This document shows positions 23,379 to 31,700 of a stretch of DNA of 37,120 nucleotides, one piece after another; position 1 is the first letter of the stretch, and each line of letters begins with the position of its first letter. Below the pieces are notes generated by a model. It saw only the letters and a list, made by a program, of their open reading frames with translations. It searched no databases and was not told the DNA's origin. Source of the stretch: Actinomycetes bacterium (GTDB lineage: Bacteria > Actinomycetota > Actinomycetes > Actinomycetales > Microbacteriaceae); assembly GCA_023431405.1 (NCBI GenBank), contig JAEYVZ010000075.1, forward strand, positions 1 through 37,120. The letters are read 5' to 3'. The translations under genes and the position numbers were made by a program.

Positions 23379-23426
23379 CTGGCAGGTACGACGCTGCGAG
23401 CCCGATGCAGCGCGCAGGAGGCTGTC

Positions 23427-24977
23427 ATGAGTGATTTCGGATCGACCACCCCCGTTCGACTGGAACGGACCGACGGGAAAGGTCTCGCCGCCGGCACCCT
23501 GGGACTGTGGGGATCCACGGTCATCGGCCTGGCATCCACCGCACCCGTCTACTCGCTCGTGGCGACGCTCGGCTGGGTCGTGCTCGCCGTCGGCGGGCAG
23601 GCGCCGATCGCCTTCGTGGTCGCCTTCGTGCCGATGCTGTTCATCGCGTTCGCGTACCGCGAGCTGAACAACGCCGTCCCTGACTGCGGCACCACCTTCA
23701 CCTGGGCGACGAAGGCCTTCGGGCCCTGGGTGGGCTGGATGGGCGGCTGGGGTGTCGCGGTGGCGGGCATGGTCGTGCTCGCGAACCTCGCCCAGATCGC
23801 CTCCATCTACTTCTGGGACCTCTTCGGGCTCGAACTCGAGAACAACGACTGGCGCATCATCCTCGTCGCGGTGCTGTTCATCGCGGCGATGACCTACGTG
23901 AGCTGGCGCGGGGTCGAGATCGGCGAGCGCATCCAGAACATCCTCCTGGCGGTGCAGTACCTCGCCCTGATCGTGTTCGTCATCGCCGCGATGACGCAGT
24001 TCTTCGCGGGCACCGCGCCCAACCCGACCCCCTTCGACTGGGAGTGGATGAACCCGTTCGCGTTCACCGAATGGAGCGGGTTCACCGAGGCGGTGCTGCT
24101 CGCGCTGTTCATCTACTGGGGCTGGGACACCTGCCTCGCCCTCAACGAGGAGACGAAGGACCCCAAGCGCATCCCGGGTCTTGCGGCGCTGCTGACCTGT
24201 GTGCTGCTGCTCGTCACGTACGTCTCGGTGACGATCGCGGCGATGATGTACGCCGGTCTCGGCGAAGACGGGGTGGGCCTGGGCAACGAGGCCAACGCCG
24301 ACGACTTCTTCCTCGCGATCAAAGACGGGCTGCTCGGCCCGTGGGGGTGGCTGCTCGTCATCGCGGTGCTGATCTCCGCCGTCTCGTCGACGCAGACGAC
24401 GATCCTCCCCACCGCTCGCGGCACGCTCGCGATGGGCGTCTACCGCGCGCTCCCTGCCCGTTTCAAGCAGGTGCACCCGACCTACAAGACCCCGTCGTTC
24501 TCCACGCTCGTGATGGGCGTCGTCGCGTCGCTGTACTACATCGGCATGACCCTCGTGAGCGACAACATCCTGCAGGACTCGATCCTGTCGCTCGGCCTCG
24601 CCATCGCGTTCTACTACGCGATCACCGGCTACGCATGCGTCTGGTACTTCCGGAAAGACCTGTTCACGTCGGCGCGCAATGTCGTCTACCGCCTCGTGCT
24701 GCCGCTGGCCGGAGCGCTCATGCTCACGTACGCGTTCGTCCAGTCGGCCATCGACATGTGGGACGTCGACTACGGCTACACGGTGCTGTTCGGCATCGGC
24801 GGCACGTTCGTCGTGGGCATCGGCGCGCTGCTGGTGGGCGTCGTGCTGATGGTGGTGTGGTTCTTCTTCCCGCGCGCGAAGCCCTTCTTCTCGGGCCGCA
24901 GCCTCAACCGCGAGACGCCGGTGATGGTGCCTGAGGAGCCCGAGATGTACTCGAGGTCGATCGACGGCGGCGTGTGA
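23427..24977 (+). CDS. APC-family amino acid/amine permease
   Basis: A 516-residue permease of the amino acid-polyamine-organocation superfamily with about 12 membrane helices. The first helix carries GLWGSTVIGLASTAPVYSLVA. Other family segments are FRELNN-like YRELNNAVPDCGTTFTWATKAFGPWVGWMGGW, WRGVEIGERIQNIL, YWGWDTCLALNEETKDPKRIPG and AVSSTQTTILPTARGTLAMG. It imports an amino acid or amine; the substrate cannot be read. AGGAGG upstream supports the ATG at 23427. Together with the aminotransferase and SDR it forms a plausible uptake-and-degradation group. Its last 74 bases overlap the formal 3' end of the opposing DUF998-like frame. Confidence 0.93.
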   Translation: MSDFGSTTPVRLERTDGKGLAAGTLGLWGSTVIGLASTAPVYSLVATLGWVVLAVGGQAPIAFVVAFVPMLFIAFAYRELNNAVPDCGTTFTWATKAFGPWVGWMGGWGVAVAGMVVLANLAQIASIYFWDLFGLELENNDWRIILVAVLFIAAMTYVSWRGVEIGERIQNILLAVQYLALIVFVIAAMTQFFAGTAPNPTPFDWEWMNPFAFTEWSGFTEAVLLALFIYWGWDTCLALNEETKDPKRIPGLAALLTCVLLLVTYVSVTIAAMMYAGLGEDGVGLGNEANADDFFLAIKDGLLGPWGWLLVIAVLISAVSSTQTTILPTARGTLAMGVYRALPARFKQVHPTYKTPSFSTLVMGVVASLYYIGMTLVSDNILQDSILSLGLAIAFYYAITGYACVWYFRKDLFTSARNVVYRLVLPLAGALMLTYAFVQSAIDMWDVDYGYTVLFGIGGTFVVGIGALLVGVVLMVVWFFFPRAKPFFSGRSLNRETPVMVPEEPEMYSRSIDGGV

Positions 24978-25914
24978 CGGGAGCCGGGCCAGTCGCCCGC
25001 GGCCGCGGAGATGCCGTCGGCGACGACGGGGCGGTGGCGCGGCGCACGCGCTGACCTCGTTGCGGGGGAACGAGGAACTCGTGCTCCAGGTGGGCGACGC
25101 GGAGCGTACGGATGACGCCGGCGCGCGCGACGCGGGGAACACGCAGTCGCGAGCCGCGGCGGGCGACGTCGGTCGAGCGCCGCGGGGCGGACTCGTCGGC
25201 GACGGGCGCGGCGACGACAGCGATCGGGGGCGCGGGTGTGGAATCGGCGACGACGGCCAATGCCCGCACGGAACGCTCGAGAAGGTGAACCCACGAGAGC
25301 ACCGACCCGAAGGCGAGCACCTCGAAGGCGGCGAGGTTGATGATGCCGGAGACCATGAATCCGATGCCGACGACGAGCACGACGACCGCCACGAGGGCGT
25401 AGCGGCCGAGGAAGGCCGGAAGCTCCCGGACCGTGCGGCGGCTCACGATCACGAGGCCGAGGAAGCTCAGCAGGACGCCGTTGGCGGCGCGGTCGTGGAG
25501 GAACTCGTTCATCGTGAGTGGGATCACGCCGATGAGCGCGAGGCACAGGCCGAGGGTCAGGAGCAGGGGCGGCAGCATGCGGGCTGCGCGTGCGTCGGCG
25601 ATGCGGCCGGATGCCTGTGCGGTGGCGAGCTGGATCGCGAGCGGGACGGATCCTGCCGCGATGACGAGACCGCTGGTGACGACTCCGCCGTTGAACGTGT
25701 AGCCTGACGCGTCGGCGAACATTCCGAGGCGGCTGAAGTGGAGGTGCCACCAGAGCGGGTCGACCGTGCTCAGCGCGGCGATCAGGATCGCGACGCACAG
25801 GATGACGGCTCCGGCCATCGCCGAGGGGCGCACGACCGATGGGCGCAGGGCGCCTGGCAGGTTCGAGTATCGCCGCACCGTCGGGTGCGGGCGGAGGGCG
25901 AAGCTCGAGGACAT
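24904..25914 (-). CDS. DUF998-like multi-pass membrane protein
   Basis: A 336-residue frame whose first 235 residues are clearly a membrane protein with seven or eight helices: AGAVILCVAILIAALSTVDPLWW, the motif HLHFSRLGMFADASGYTFNGGVV, then VIAAGSVPLAIQLATA, LLLTLGLCLALIGVIP, VLLSFLGLVIV, ALVAVVVLVVGIGFMVSGI and AFEVLAFGSVLSWVHLLERSV. The HFSRLG...FN pattern is typical of DUF998 proteins, whose function is unknown. The last 100 residues are rich in Arg, Pro, Ala and Ser and run 74 bases into the permease gene in antisense, which is suspicious: the natural stop may have been lost. The start at 25914 has no strong ribosome site (GAGGCCCCCG just upstream). Confidence 0.65.
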   Translation of the reverse strand: MSSSFALRPHPTVRRYSNLPGALRPSVVRPSAMAGAVILCVAILIAALSTVDPLWWHLHFSRLGMFADASGYTFNGGVVTSGLVIAAGSVPLAIQLATAQASGRIADARAARMLPPLLLTLGLCLALIGVIPLTMNEFLHDRAANGVLLSFLGLVIVSRRTVRELPAFLGRYALVAVVVLVVGIGFMVSGIINLAAFEVLAFGSVLSWVHLLERSVRALAVVADSTPAPPIAVVAAPVADESAPRRSTDVARRGSRLRVPRVARAGVIRTLRVAHLEHEFLVPPQRGQRVRRATAPSSPTASPRPRATGPAPVTRRRRSTSSTSRAPQAPSPASRG

Positions 25915-26005
25915 CGGGGGCCTCTTCGTCTTGGATCCGGTGAGGTAATCCCCAGTTGCTGCCTACCCCACCGAATACTCACCGGTCTCGACCTCCCCCA
26001 AGGAG

Positions 26006-26071
26006 TTCGAGTAAGTCATACTCGAATCTACGCAATTTTGCGTTTCGAGTTTGTCCCCCGAATGGGGGACA
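26006..26071. repeat. Dense palindrome cluster, possible operator
   Basis: TTCGAGT at 26006-26012 and 26044-26050 and its complement ACTCGAA at 26020-26026 surround ACGCAA-TT-TTGCGT (26030-26043). TGTCCCCC-GAAT-GGGGGACA follows directly at 26052-26071. The first part is markedly AT-richer than the surroundings, as expected for a binding site. I cannot name the binding protein. Confidence 0.5.
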
Positions 26072-26091
26072 TGTATTGTGATCTCAGCGCC

Positions 26092-26163
26092 GGGCCACCG
26101 GGGGGTAGCCCAGGCGCACCAGGCGGCACCCGGGGGGACTGGGGCCGAATCGTCACCGCCTGG
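26092..26163. repeat. Two GC-rich stem-loops beside the 6C-type RNA
   Basis: GGGCCACC-GGGG-GGTAGCCC at 26092-26111 forms an eight-pair stem (one G-U when read from the minus strand). CCAGGCGG (26119-26126) pairs with CCGCCTGG (26156-26163). Each structure holds a run of six G on the plus strand, that is six C on the minus strand, echoing the C6 loops of the RNA on the other side of the terminator. Confidence 0.45.
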
Positions 26164-26304
26164 AAAAAGACGAGAAAGGTTCCCCTCAGGAGCGGACATC
26201 AGCGATGGCTCCTGAGGGGAACCTGGATCGCGGCGCCTAAAGCCGTTTGGGGGGACGGCCGCAGGTGGAGCTGGGGGGCATCCGTGCGGGCGCACATACG
26301 TTCC
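26163..26304 (-). ncRNA. 6C-type small RNA
   Basis: The minus strand has a promoter ATGAAA (26339-26334), 17 bases, TACTCT (26316-26311), predicting a start near 26304. The RNA then carries two runs of six C: one at 26278-26273 within a GGA...TCC / GCA...TGC two-part stem, and one at 26254-26249 as the loop of GCCGT-CCCCCCAA-ACGGC. A 17-bp terminator stem follows. Two hairpins with C6 loops are the definition of the actinobacterial 6C RNA family, regulatory sRNAs whose C-rich loops pair with G-rich mRNA sites. No protein gene lies on this strand. The 5' and 3' ends are estimates. Confidence 0.7.
26168..26224 (-). terminator. Terminator of the 6C-type RNA
   Basis: AGGTTCCCCTCAGGAGC (26177-26193) and its perfect complement (26208-26224) make a 17-bp stem with a 14-base loop. 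On the minus strand it is followed by TTTCTCGTCTTTTT, a Rho-independent tail; on the plus strand no T-run follows, so it works in the minus direction. Confidence 0.75.
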
Positions 26305-26395
26305 GAAGCCAGAGTACCGCGTAAACCTGGGAATTTCATCGTCCCTGTCCGCCGTCGGCGCCGCGTCCTCGGGGCGGAGACGGAACAATGGATGC

Positions 26396-26878
26396 GTGGC
26401 CCCCATCCCTGAGCGTTCCGCCGTCGATCTCTTCGCATCTGCGCGCGCCCGTCTCGCCGGTTCGCCGCGGGAAGCGCTCGGAGAATGGGCGAACGCGCGA
26501 CGCGTGCTGGGGATCGGCCGTGCGCCCCGCATTCTGCACGTGGGGGAGGCATGGCACGTGGGCGTGCTCCTCATCGGCGACGACGAGGTCTATGCCACGG
26601 GAGAGATCCTGCGCGCCCGCGAACACGTCGTGCGCGGGTACATGGCCCAGTCGCAGCGCGAGCGTGCGGAGCGGGCGGCGGCCGCCTTCCGCGGCGGGTT
26701 CGCCGTGGGTGAGACGGTGCACCTCGGGTGGACGCGCCTCGATCCCGCCGCCGTGGATGCCGGAGAAGACTCCGGCCCGCTCGCGAGGACAGGCGGCATC
26801 CCCACCGTGCGGTGGAGCGCCACCGGCGCCCCCAGGCCGCTCGCCGAGTATCTCGACGAGATGATCGCACTGCGCTGA
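26396..26878 (+). CDS. Conserved small protein, unknown function
   Basis: A 160-residue cytosolic protein with even codon use and domain-like content: RLAGSPREALGEWANARRVLGIGRAPRILHVGEAWHVGVLLIGDDEVYATGEILRAR near the N-terminus and GFAVGETVHLGWTRLDPAAVDAG later, ending ARPLAEYLDEMIALR-like. I recall similar unnamed proteins in related actinobacteria but cannot name a function. The GTG at 26396 is chosen since the protein aligns from its first residues; an AACAAT element six bases upstream may be a weak leaderless -10. It precedes glgX by 106 bases. Confidence 0.7.
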   Translation: MAPIPERSAVDLFASARARLAGSPREALGEWANARRVLGIGRAPRILHVGEAWHVGVLLIGDDEVYATGEILRAREHVVRGYMAQSQRERAERAAAAFRGGFAVGETVHLGWTRLDPAAVDAGEDSGPLARTGGIPTVRWSATGAPRPLAEYLDEMIALR

Positions 26879-26971
26879 GCCGACGCGGCGGTGCCCCCCC
26901 GTGGGCCATGCACGGTCACGCGCATCCGTCAAGCCCCGCCGACCGACACCCCCGGTGTCGCCGCACCTGCG

Positions 26972-26984
26972 TAGTGTGTGTGCC
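26972..26984 (+). promoter_or_regulatory. Leaderless promoter -10 of glgX
   Basis: TAGTGT at 26972-26977, seven bases, then ATG at 26985. This would drive the glgX-treY-treZ operon. Confidence 0.5.
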
Positions 26985-29195
26985 ATGCAGGCATGGCCGG
27001 GGGCGCCCTATCCGCTCGGTGCCACATTCGATGGCAACGGAACGAATTTCGCACTCTTCAGCGAGGGGGCCGAGCGCGTCGAGCTCTGTCTGTTCGACGA
27101 CGAGGGACACGAGACGCGCGTCGAGCTGCGCGACGTCGACGCGTTCGTCTGGCACGGGTACCTCCCGACGATCCAGCCGGGGCAGCGGTACGGCTATCGG
27201 GTGCACGGCCCCTACGACCCGTCGCGGGGACTGCGCTTCAACCCGAACAAGCTCCTGCTGGATCCGTACGCGAAGGCCGTCGAGGGCCAGGTCGAATGGG
27301 GCCAGCCGGTGTTCGGCTACGACTTCGGCGAGCCCGATTCGCGCAATGACGACGACTCCGCCGAGCAGATGATGAAGGGCGTCGTGGTGAACCCGTTCTT
27401 CGACTGGGCGGGAGACCGCCAGCCGAAGACGCCCTACGCCGAGTCGGTCATCTACGAGGCACACGTGAAGGGGCTGACCCAGCGGCATCCCGACATCCCC
27501 GAGGAGATCCGCGGCACCTACAGCGCCATCGCCCACCCGGTGATCATCGAGCACCTCAAGCGCATCGGCGTCACGGCGATCGAGCTCATGCCGGTGCACC
27601 AGTTCGTGAACGACTCCACGCTCCAGGAGAAGGGGCTCTCCAACTACTGGGGCTACAACACGATCGCGTTCTTCGCTCCGCAGAACACCTACTCGGCCTT
27701 CGGCGACCGTGGTCAGCAGGTGCAGGAATTCAAGGGCATGGTGCGGGCGCTGCACGCCGCCGGCATCGAGGTGATCCTCGACGTCGTCTACAACCACACC
27801 GCCGAAGGCAACCACCTGGGACCGACCCTGTCGATGAAGGGCATCGACAATCTCGCGTACTACCGACTCGAAGACGACGACAAGCGGTACTACACCGACT
27901 ACACCGGCACCGGGAACAGCCTCAACGTCGGCAACCCCCACACGCTGCAGCTCATCATGGACTCGCTGCGGTACTGGGTGCTCGAGATGCACGTCGACGG
28001 CTTCCGCTTCGACCTGGCCGCGACCCTTGCGCGCGAGTTCTACGAGGTCGACCGGCTCGCGACGTTCTTCGAGCTCGTGCAGCAAGACCCGGTGGTCTCG
28101 CAGGTGAAGCTGATCGCGGAACCCTGGGACATCGGCCCCGGCGGGTATCAGGTGGGCAACTTCCCGCCGCAGTGGACCGAATGGAACGGCAAGTACCGAG
28201 ACACCGTCCGCGACTTCTGGCGCGGCGAGCCCTCGACCCTCGGCGAGTTCGCGTCGCGGCTCACCGGCTCCGCCGACCTCTACGAGCATTCGGGGCGCCG
28301 GCCCGTGGCATCCATCAACTTCGTCACGGCGCACGACGGGTTCACCCTCCGCGACCTGGTGTCGTACAACGAGAAGCACAACGAAGCCAACGGCGAAGAC
28401 AACAACGACGGTGAATCGCACAACCGCTCCTCGAACCACGGCGTGGAGGGGCCCACAGACGATCCCGCGATCCTCACGATGCGGGCCCGCCAGCAGCGCA
28501 ACTTTCTCGCCACGCTCCTGCTGAGCCAGGGCGTGCCGATGATCAGTCACGGCGACGAGCTCGGCCGCACGCAGGGCGGCAACAACAACGGCTACGCGCA
28601 GGACAACGAGGTGACCTGGGTCGACTGGACCTCGGTCGACCAGCCCCTCATCGAGTTCACGGCGGCGCTCACGCGGCTGCGCCGCGAGCACCCCACCTTC
28701 CGCCGGGGCCGCTTCTTCAACGGCCGCCCCGTGCGACGCGAAGAAGGGGCGCCCGTGCCCGACATCGCGTGGGGGCGCCCGGACGGCAGCGAGATGCAGC
28801 CGGAAGACTGGGATGCGGGCTTCGGCCGCGCGATCGGCGTCTTCCTCAACGGCGACGGCATCCGTGAACGTGACCGCCGCGGCGAGGAGATCCACGATCG
28901 CCACTTCTTCCTGCTCTTCAACGCGGGAGACGACGACGTCGACTTCACGATCCCCGCGTCCGATCCGAGCCCGCGGTGGGAGGTCATCATCGACACCTCG
29001 GGCGAGGCGACCGATGGCCCGCCGCTGAGCAGCGGCGACGTCATCCGTCTGCCGGCGAAGTCGCTCGCGGTGCTGCGCGACTACGAGGAGCCCGAGCCCG
29101 ACGTCGACCACTCGGTCGCGGCGTCGCTCGCCGCGCGCACGGGTCCGGTCGACACGCTGCCCGCGCCGGCGCCGAAGAGCGAAGCGGCGACCTGA
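26985..29195 (+). CDS. glgX: Glycogen debranching enzyme GlgX/TreX
   Basis: A 736-residue GH13 debranching enzyme that cleaves alpha-1,6 links of glycogen and so supplies linear maltodextrins to TreY. An N-terminal CBM48 domain (YPLGATFDGNGTNFALFSEGAERVEL, then PGQRYGYRVHGPYDP) is followed by the barrel, with ELMPVHQFV, DVVYNHTAEGN, VDGFRFDLAATL (nucleophile Asp), LIAEPWDIGPGGYQVGNFP (acid/base Glu) and FVTAHDGFTLRDLVSYNEKHNEANGE (third Asp and the GlgX loop). Length and motifs are normal for the family. Start at 26985 is set by the leaderless -10 and by homology from MQAWPG; the longer frame upstream is not needed. treY follows after 34 bases, treZ after that, so it functions as TreX. Confidence 0.95.
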   Translation: MQAWPGAPYPLGATFDGNGTNFALFSEGAERVELCLFDDEGHETRVELRDVDAFVWHGYLPTIQPGQRYGYRVHGPYDPSRGLRFNPNKLLLDPYAKAVEGQVEWGQPVFGYDFGEPDSRNDDDSAEQMMKGVVVNPFFDWAGDRQPKTPYAESVIYEAHVKGLTQRHPDIPEEIRGTYSAIAHPVIIEHLKRIGVTAIELMPVHQFVNDSTLQEKGLSNYWGYNTIAFFAPQNTYSAFGDRGQQVQEFKGMVRALHAAGIEVILDVVYNHTAEGNHLGPTLSMKGIDNLAYYRLEDDDKRYYTDYTGTGNSLNVGNPHTLQLIMDSLRYWVLEMHVDGFRFDLAATLAREFYEVDRLATFFELVQQDPVVSQVKLIAEPWDIGPGGYQVGNFPPQWTEWNGKYRDTVRDFWRGEPSTLGEFASRLTGSADLYEHSGRRPVASINFVTAHDGFTLRDLVSYNEKHNEANGEDNNDGESHNRSSNHGVEGPTDDPAILTMRARQQRNFLATLLLSQGVPMISHGDELGRTQGGNNNGYAQDNEVTWVDWTSVDQPLIEFTAALTRLRREHPTFRRGRFFNGRPVRREEGAPVPDIAWGRPDGSEMQPEDWDAGFGRAIGVFLNGDGIRERDRRGEEIHDRHFFLLFNAGDDDVDFTIPASDPSPRWEVIIDTSGEATDGPPLSSGDVIRLPAKSLAVLRDYEEPEPDVDHSVAASLAARTGPVDTLPAPAPKSEAAT

Positions 29196-29229
29196 ACAGC
29201 TCCGCGAAGTCAGCGAGAAGGATGCCGTC

Positions 29230-31635
29230 ATGATGCGCCGCCCCGTCTCCACCTACCGGCTGCAGGTGCGGCCGTCGTTCGACCTCGACGACGCGGCAGC
29301 ACTCGTGCCGTACCTGCGCGAGCTCGGTGTCGACACGGTGTATCTGTCTCCGATCCTCACTGCCGCGACAGGTTCCGACCACGGCTACGACGTCGTCGAT
29401 CCGACGCGCGTCGACCCGGCGCGCGGAGGGGAGGAAGCGCTGGCGCGCTTCGCGGCGGCGGCGCGTGAGGCGGGCCTCGGCATCCTGATCGACATCGTGC
29501 CCAACCACCAGGGCGTCGCCGATCCCACCGAGAACCCGTGGTGGTTCGATGTGCTGCGTCGCGGGCGCGCGTCGGAGCATGCTGCCGCGTTCGACATCGA
29601 CTGGGCGCCCGGACGGGTGCGGCTTCCGATCCTGGGCGCGCCGATCGACGAGGTGATCGAGGCGGGCGAGATCTCCGTCAGCCCGCCGGAGACGAAGGGC
29701 GAGCCCGGCCTCGCACGCTATTACGACACCGTCTTGCCCCTGGCCGAGGGCACGGCGCCGACAGCGCCGACGCGTGATCCGGCGGTCGTCCGCGAGGTTC
29801 TGGCCCGGCAGCACTGGGAACTCGTGTTCTGGCGCGACGAGGCGGCCCTGCTCAACTACCGCCGCTTCTTCACCATCACGACCCTTGCGGGCGTGCGCGT
29901 GGAAGACCCGTCCGTGTTCGAGGCCAGCCACGTCGAGATCCTGCGGTGGTTCCGCGAAGGCCTCGCCGACGGTCTCCGCATCGACCATCCCGACGGCCTC
30001 GCCGACCCCGGTGGCTACCTCGACGACCTGCAGGATGCCGTGACGCGCGCCGCAGCATCCCGGGCCGGCGCCGACGCCCCGTCGACCGGAGCGCCGTACG
30101 TGGTGGTCGAGAAGATCCTCGAGCACGGCGAACGCCTCCCCGCCTGGTGGGCGACCGATGGCACCACGGGGTACGACGCGATGGCCGCCGTCGACCGGGT
30201 GCTGATCGATCCGGCCGGGGAGCGGGGCCTGGCAGAGATCGACGCCGAACTTCGTCGCGCGACGTCGCTCGATCCGGCGGCCGAGTGGTCCGACCTGATC
30301 CACGACACCAAGCGGAACGTCGCCGACACGGCACAGGCCGCAGAGGTGCGCAGACTCGTGGGGTGCGTGCCCGCCGCCGTGAGAGAGGAGCTCGGCGACG
30401 ACGTCGTGCGCGACGCGTTGGCCGAACTGCTCGCGAACTTCCCCGTGTACCGGTCGTACCTGCCGGCGGGCCAGGAGCACCTGCGTCATGCGGCTGCGGA
30501 GGCGTCCGCCCGTCGAGCCGATCTCGCGGGTGCGGTCGAGCTGCTGGTCCCCCTCGTGGCCGACCCCGCGCACGAACTGTCGAGACGCTTCATGCAGACG
30601 ACGGGCCCCGTCACCGCGAAGGGCGTGGAAGACGCCGCCTTCTACCGTGACACGCGATTGGGCACGCTGACGGAGGTCGGCGGCGACCCGTCGGTCTTCT
30701 CTCTGTCGGTGACCGGATTCCATGACGTGTCGGCCCAGCGGCAGTCCGGCTGGCCCCACGCGATGACCGCACTCACGACCCACGACACGAAGCGCAGCGA
30801 AGACGTGCGCGCGCGGCTGTCGGTGCTCGCCGAGGTGCCCGAGCGCTGGTCGGCCGCCCTCTCGCAGCTGCGGGGCATCGCCTCGACCGGTCACGGACCG
30901 TTCGACAACCTCGTGTGGCAGGCGATCGTCGGCGCGTGGCCCGCATCCTCTGAACGACTCCGCGCCTATGCGGTGAAAGCCGCGCGCGAGTCGGCCGAGC
31001 GCACGAGCTGGGCGGAGCCCGACAGTGACTTCGAGGATCGCATCGACGATCTCGTCGCCGCAGCGCACGGACGGGCGGTCGCGATCGTCAATGACATCGT
31101 GAGCGACATCCGCGCCGCCGGATGGTCGAACGCCCTGTCAGCGAAGCTGCTCCAGCTCGCCGGCCCTGGGGTGCCCGACGTCTATCAGGGAACCGAGCTG
31201 TGGGACCTCTCCCTCGTCGACCCCGACAACCGGCGCCCGGTCGACTTCTCCGAGCGTCGCCGTCTGCTCGCCGAGCTCGACGGCGGACTTCTGCCGCCCG
31301 TCGATGAGACGGGGGCGGCCAAACTCCTCCTCACCTCCCGGACCCTGCGGCTCCGCCGCGATCGCCCCGACCTGTTCACCCGGTACACCCCCATGACCAT
31401 CGCCGGCGCGGCATCCGATCACGCGATCGCCTTCGACCGCGGCGGCGCGGTGGCCGTCGCCACCCGGCTTCCGGTCGGACTCGCCCGGCGGGGCGGGTGG
31501 GGCGAGACGGTGCTGCTGCGCCGCGGCGACCCCGCCGTCGACGTGCTGACCGGACGCCGCTTCGACGGGCGCGAGGTGGCGCTGGCCGAGCTGTTCGAGC
31601 TGTATCCGGTGGCCCTGCTCGCGGCCGACGGATGA
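29230..31635 (+). CDS. treY: Maltooligosyl trehalose synthase TreY
   Basis: An 801-residue GH13 enzyme that converts the reducing end of maltodextrins into a trehalose unit by intramolecular transglucosylation. Family segments are RPVSTYRLQVRPSFDLDDAAALVPYLRELGVDTVYLSPI, DIVPNHQGVADPTENPWWFDVL, GLADGLRIDHPDGLADPGGYL (nucleophile Asp), YVVVEKILEHGERLPAWWATDGTTGYD (acid/base Glu) and LTTHDTKRSEDVRARL (third Asp). GVPDVYQGTELWDLSLVDPDNRRPVD closes the domain. Length is typical. The gene begins ATGATG; either 29230 or 29233 may be used, after an AAGGAT ribosome site. It ends with ATGA, overlapping a possible start of treZ. Confidence 0.96.
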   Translation: MMRRPVSTYRLQVRPSFDLDDAAALVPYLRELGVDTVYLSPILTAATGSDHGYDVVDPTRVDPARGGEEALARFAAAAREAGLGILIDIVPNHQGVADPTENPWWFDVLRRGRASEHAAAFDIDWAPGRVRLPILGAPIDEVIEAGEISVSPPETKGEPGLARYYDTVLPLAEGTAPTAPTRDPAVVREVLARQHWELVFWRDEAALLNYRRFFTITTLAGVRVEDPSVFEASHVEILRWFREGLADGLRIDHPDGLADPGGYLDDLQDAVTRAAASRAGADAPSTGAPYVVVEKILEHGERLPAWWATDGTTGYDAMAAVDRVLIDPAGERGLAEIDAELRRATSLDPAAEWSDLIHDTKRNVADTAQAAEVRRLVGCVPAAVREELGDDVVRDALAELLANFPVYRSYLPAGQEHLRHAAAEASARRADLAGAVELLVPLVADPAHELSRRFMQTTGPVTAKGVEDAAFYRDTRLGTLTEVGGDPSVFSLSVTGFHDVSAQRQSGWPHAMTALTTHDTKRSEDVRARLSVLAEVPERWSAALSQLRGIASTGHGPFDNLVWQAIVGAWPASSERLRAYAVKAARESAERTSWAEPDSDFEDRIDDLVAAAHGRAVAIVNDIVSDIRAAGWSNALSAKLLQLAGPGVPDVYQGTELWDLSLVDPDNRRPVDFSERRRLLAELDGGLLPPVDETGAAKLLLTSRTLRLRRDRPDLFTRYTPMTIAGAASDHAIAFDRGGAVAVATRLPVGLARRGGWGETVLLRRGDPAVDVLTGRRFDGREVALAELFELYPVALLAADG

Positions 31636-31640
31636 CCGAC

Positions 31641-31683
31641 GGCACACCACACAGCGGACCACAGGGCACACCACACAGCGGAC
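31641..31683. repeat. 24-bp period direct repeat at the treY-treZ junction
   Basis: GGCACACCACACAGCGGAC occurs at 31641-31659 and 31665-31683. The period is 24 bases. If treZ starts at 31632 the repeat is translated as two GTPHSG octapeptides; if it starts at 31701 the repeat is an untranslated spacer. Confidence 0.85.
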
Positions 31684-31700
31684 GACACAAGGAGAGCGAG

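Larger units (their letters stand above)
25915..26395. other. Gene-free region with 6C-type RNA and palindrome cluster
   Basis: This 481-base stretch has no convincing protein gene; long frames across it have poor codon use. From left to right it holds the leader of the DUF998-like gene, a cluster of AT-richer palindromes (26006-26071), two GC-rich stem-loops with G6 runs on the plus strand (26092-26163) and the minus-strand 6C-type RNA with its promoter (26163-26339). Confidence 0.7.

Noticed and set aside
26072..26260. Thought that the G-rich tracts might be a c-di-AMP (ydaO-type) riboswitch
   Set aside because: The conserved ydaO segments could not be matched, and the minus-strand C6 hairpins, promoter and terminator fit a 6C RNA better.
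25738..26412. Plus-strand ORF overlapping the DUF998-like gene and the gene-free region
   Set aside because: Antisense shadow followed by structured non-coding DNA; no domain seen.
25963..26574. Minus-strand ORF of 203 codons across the gene-free region
   Set aside because: It runs through the terminator stem and C6 hairpins, uses codons unlike the neighbours and overlaps the start of the 26396 gene.
26916..29252. Minus-strand ORF of 778 codons opposite glgX
   Set aside because: Low-information Val/Arg/Glu/His-rich product; the plus strand encodes a full GlgX with all catalytic motifs.
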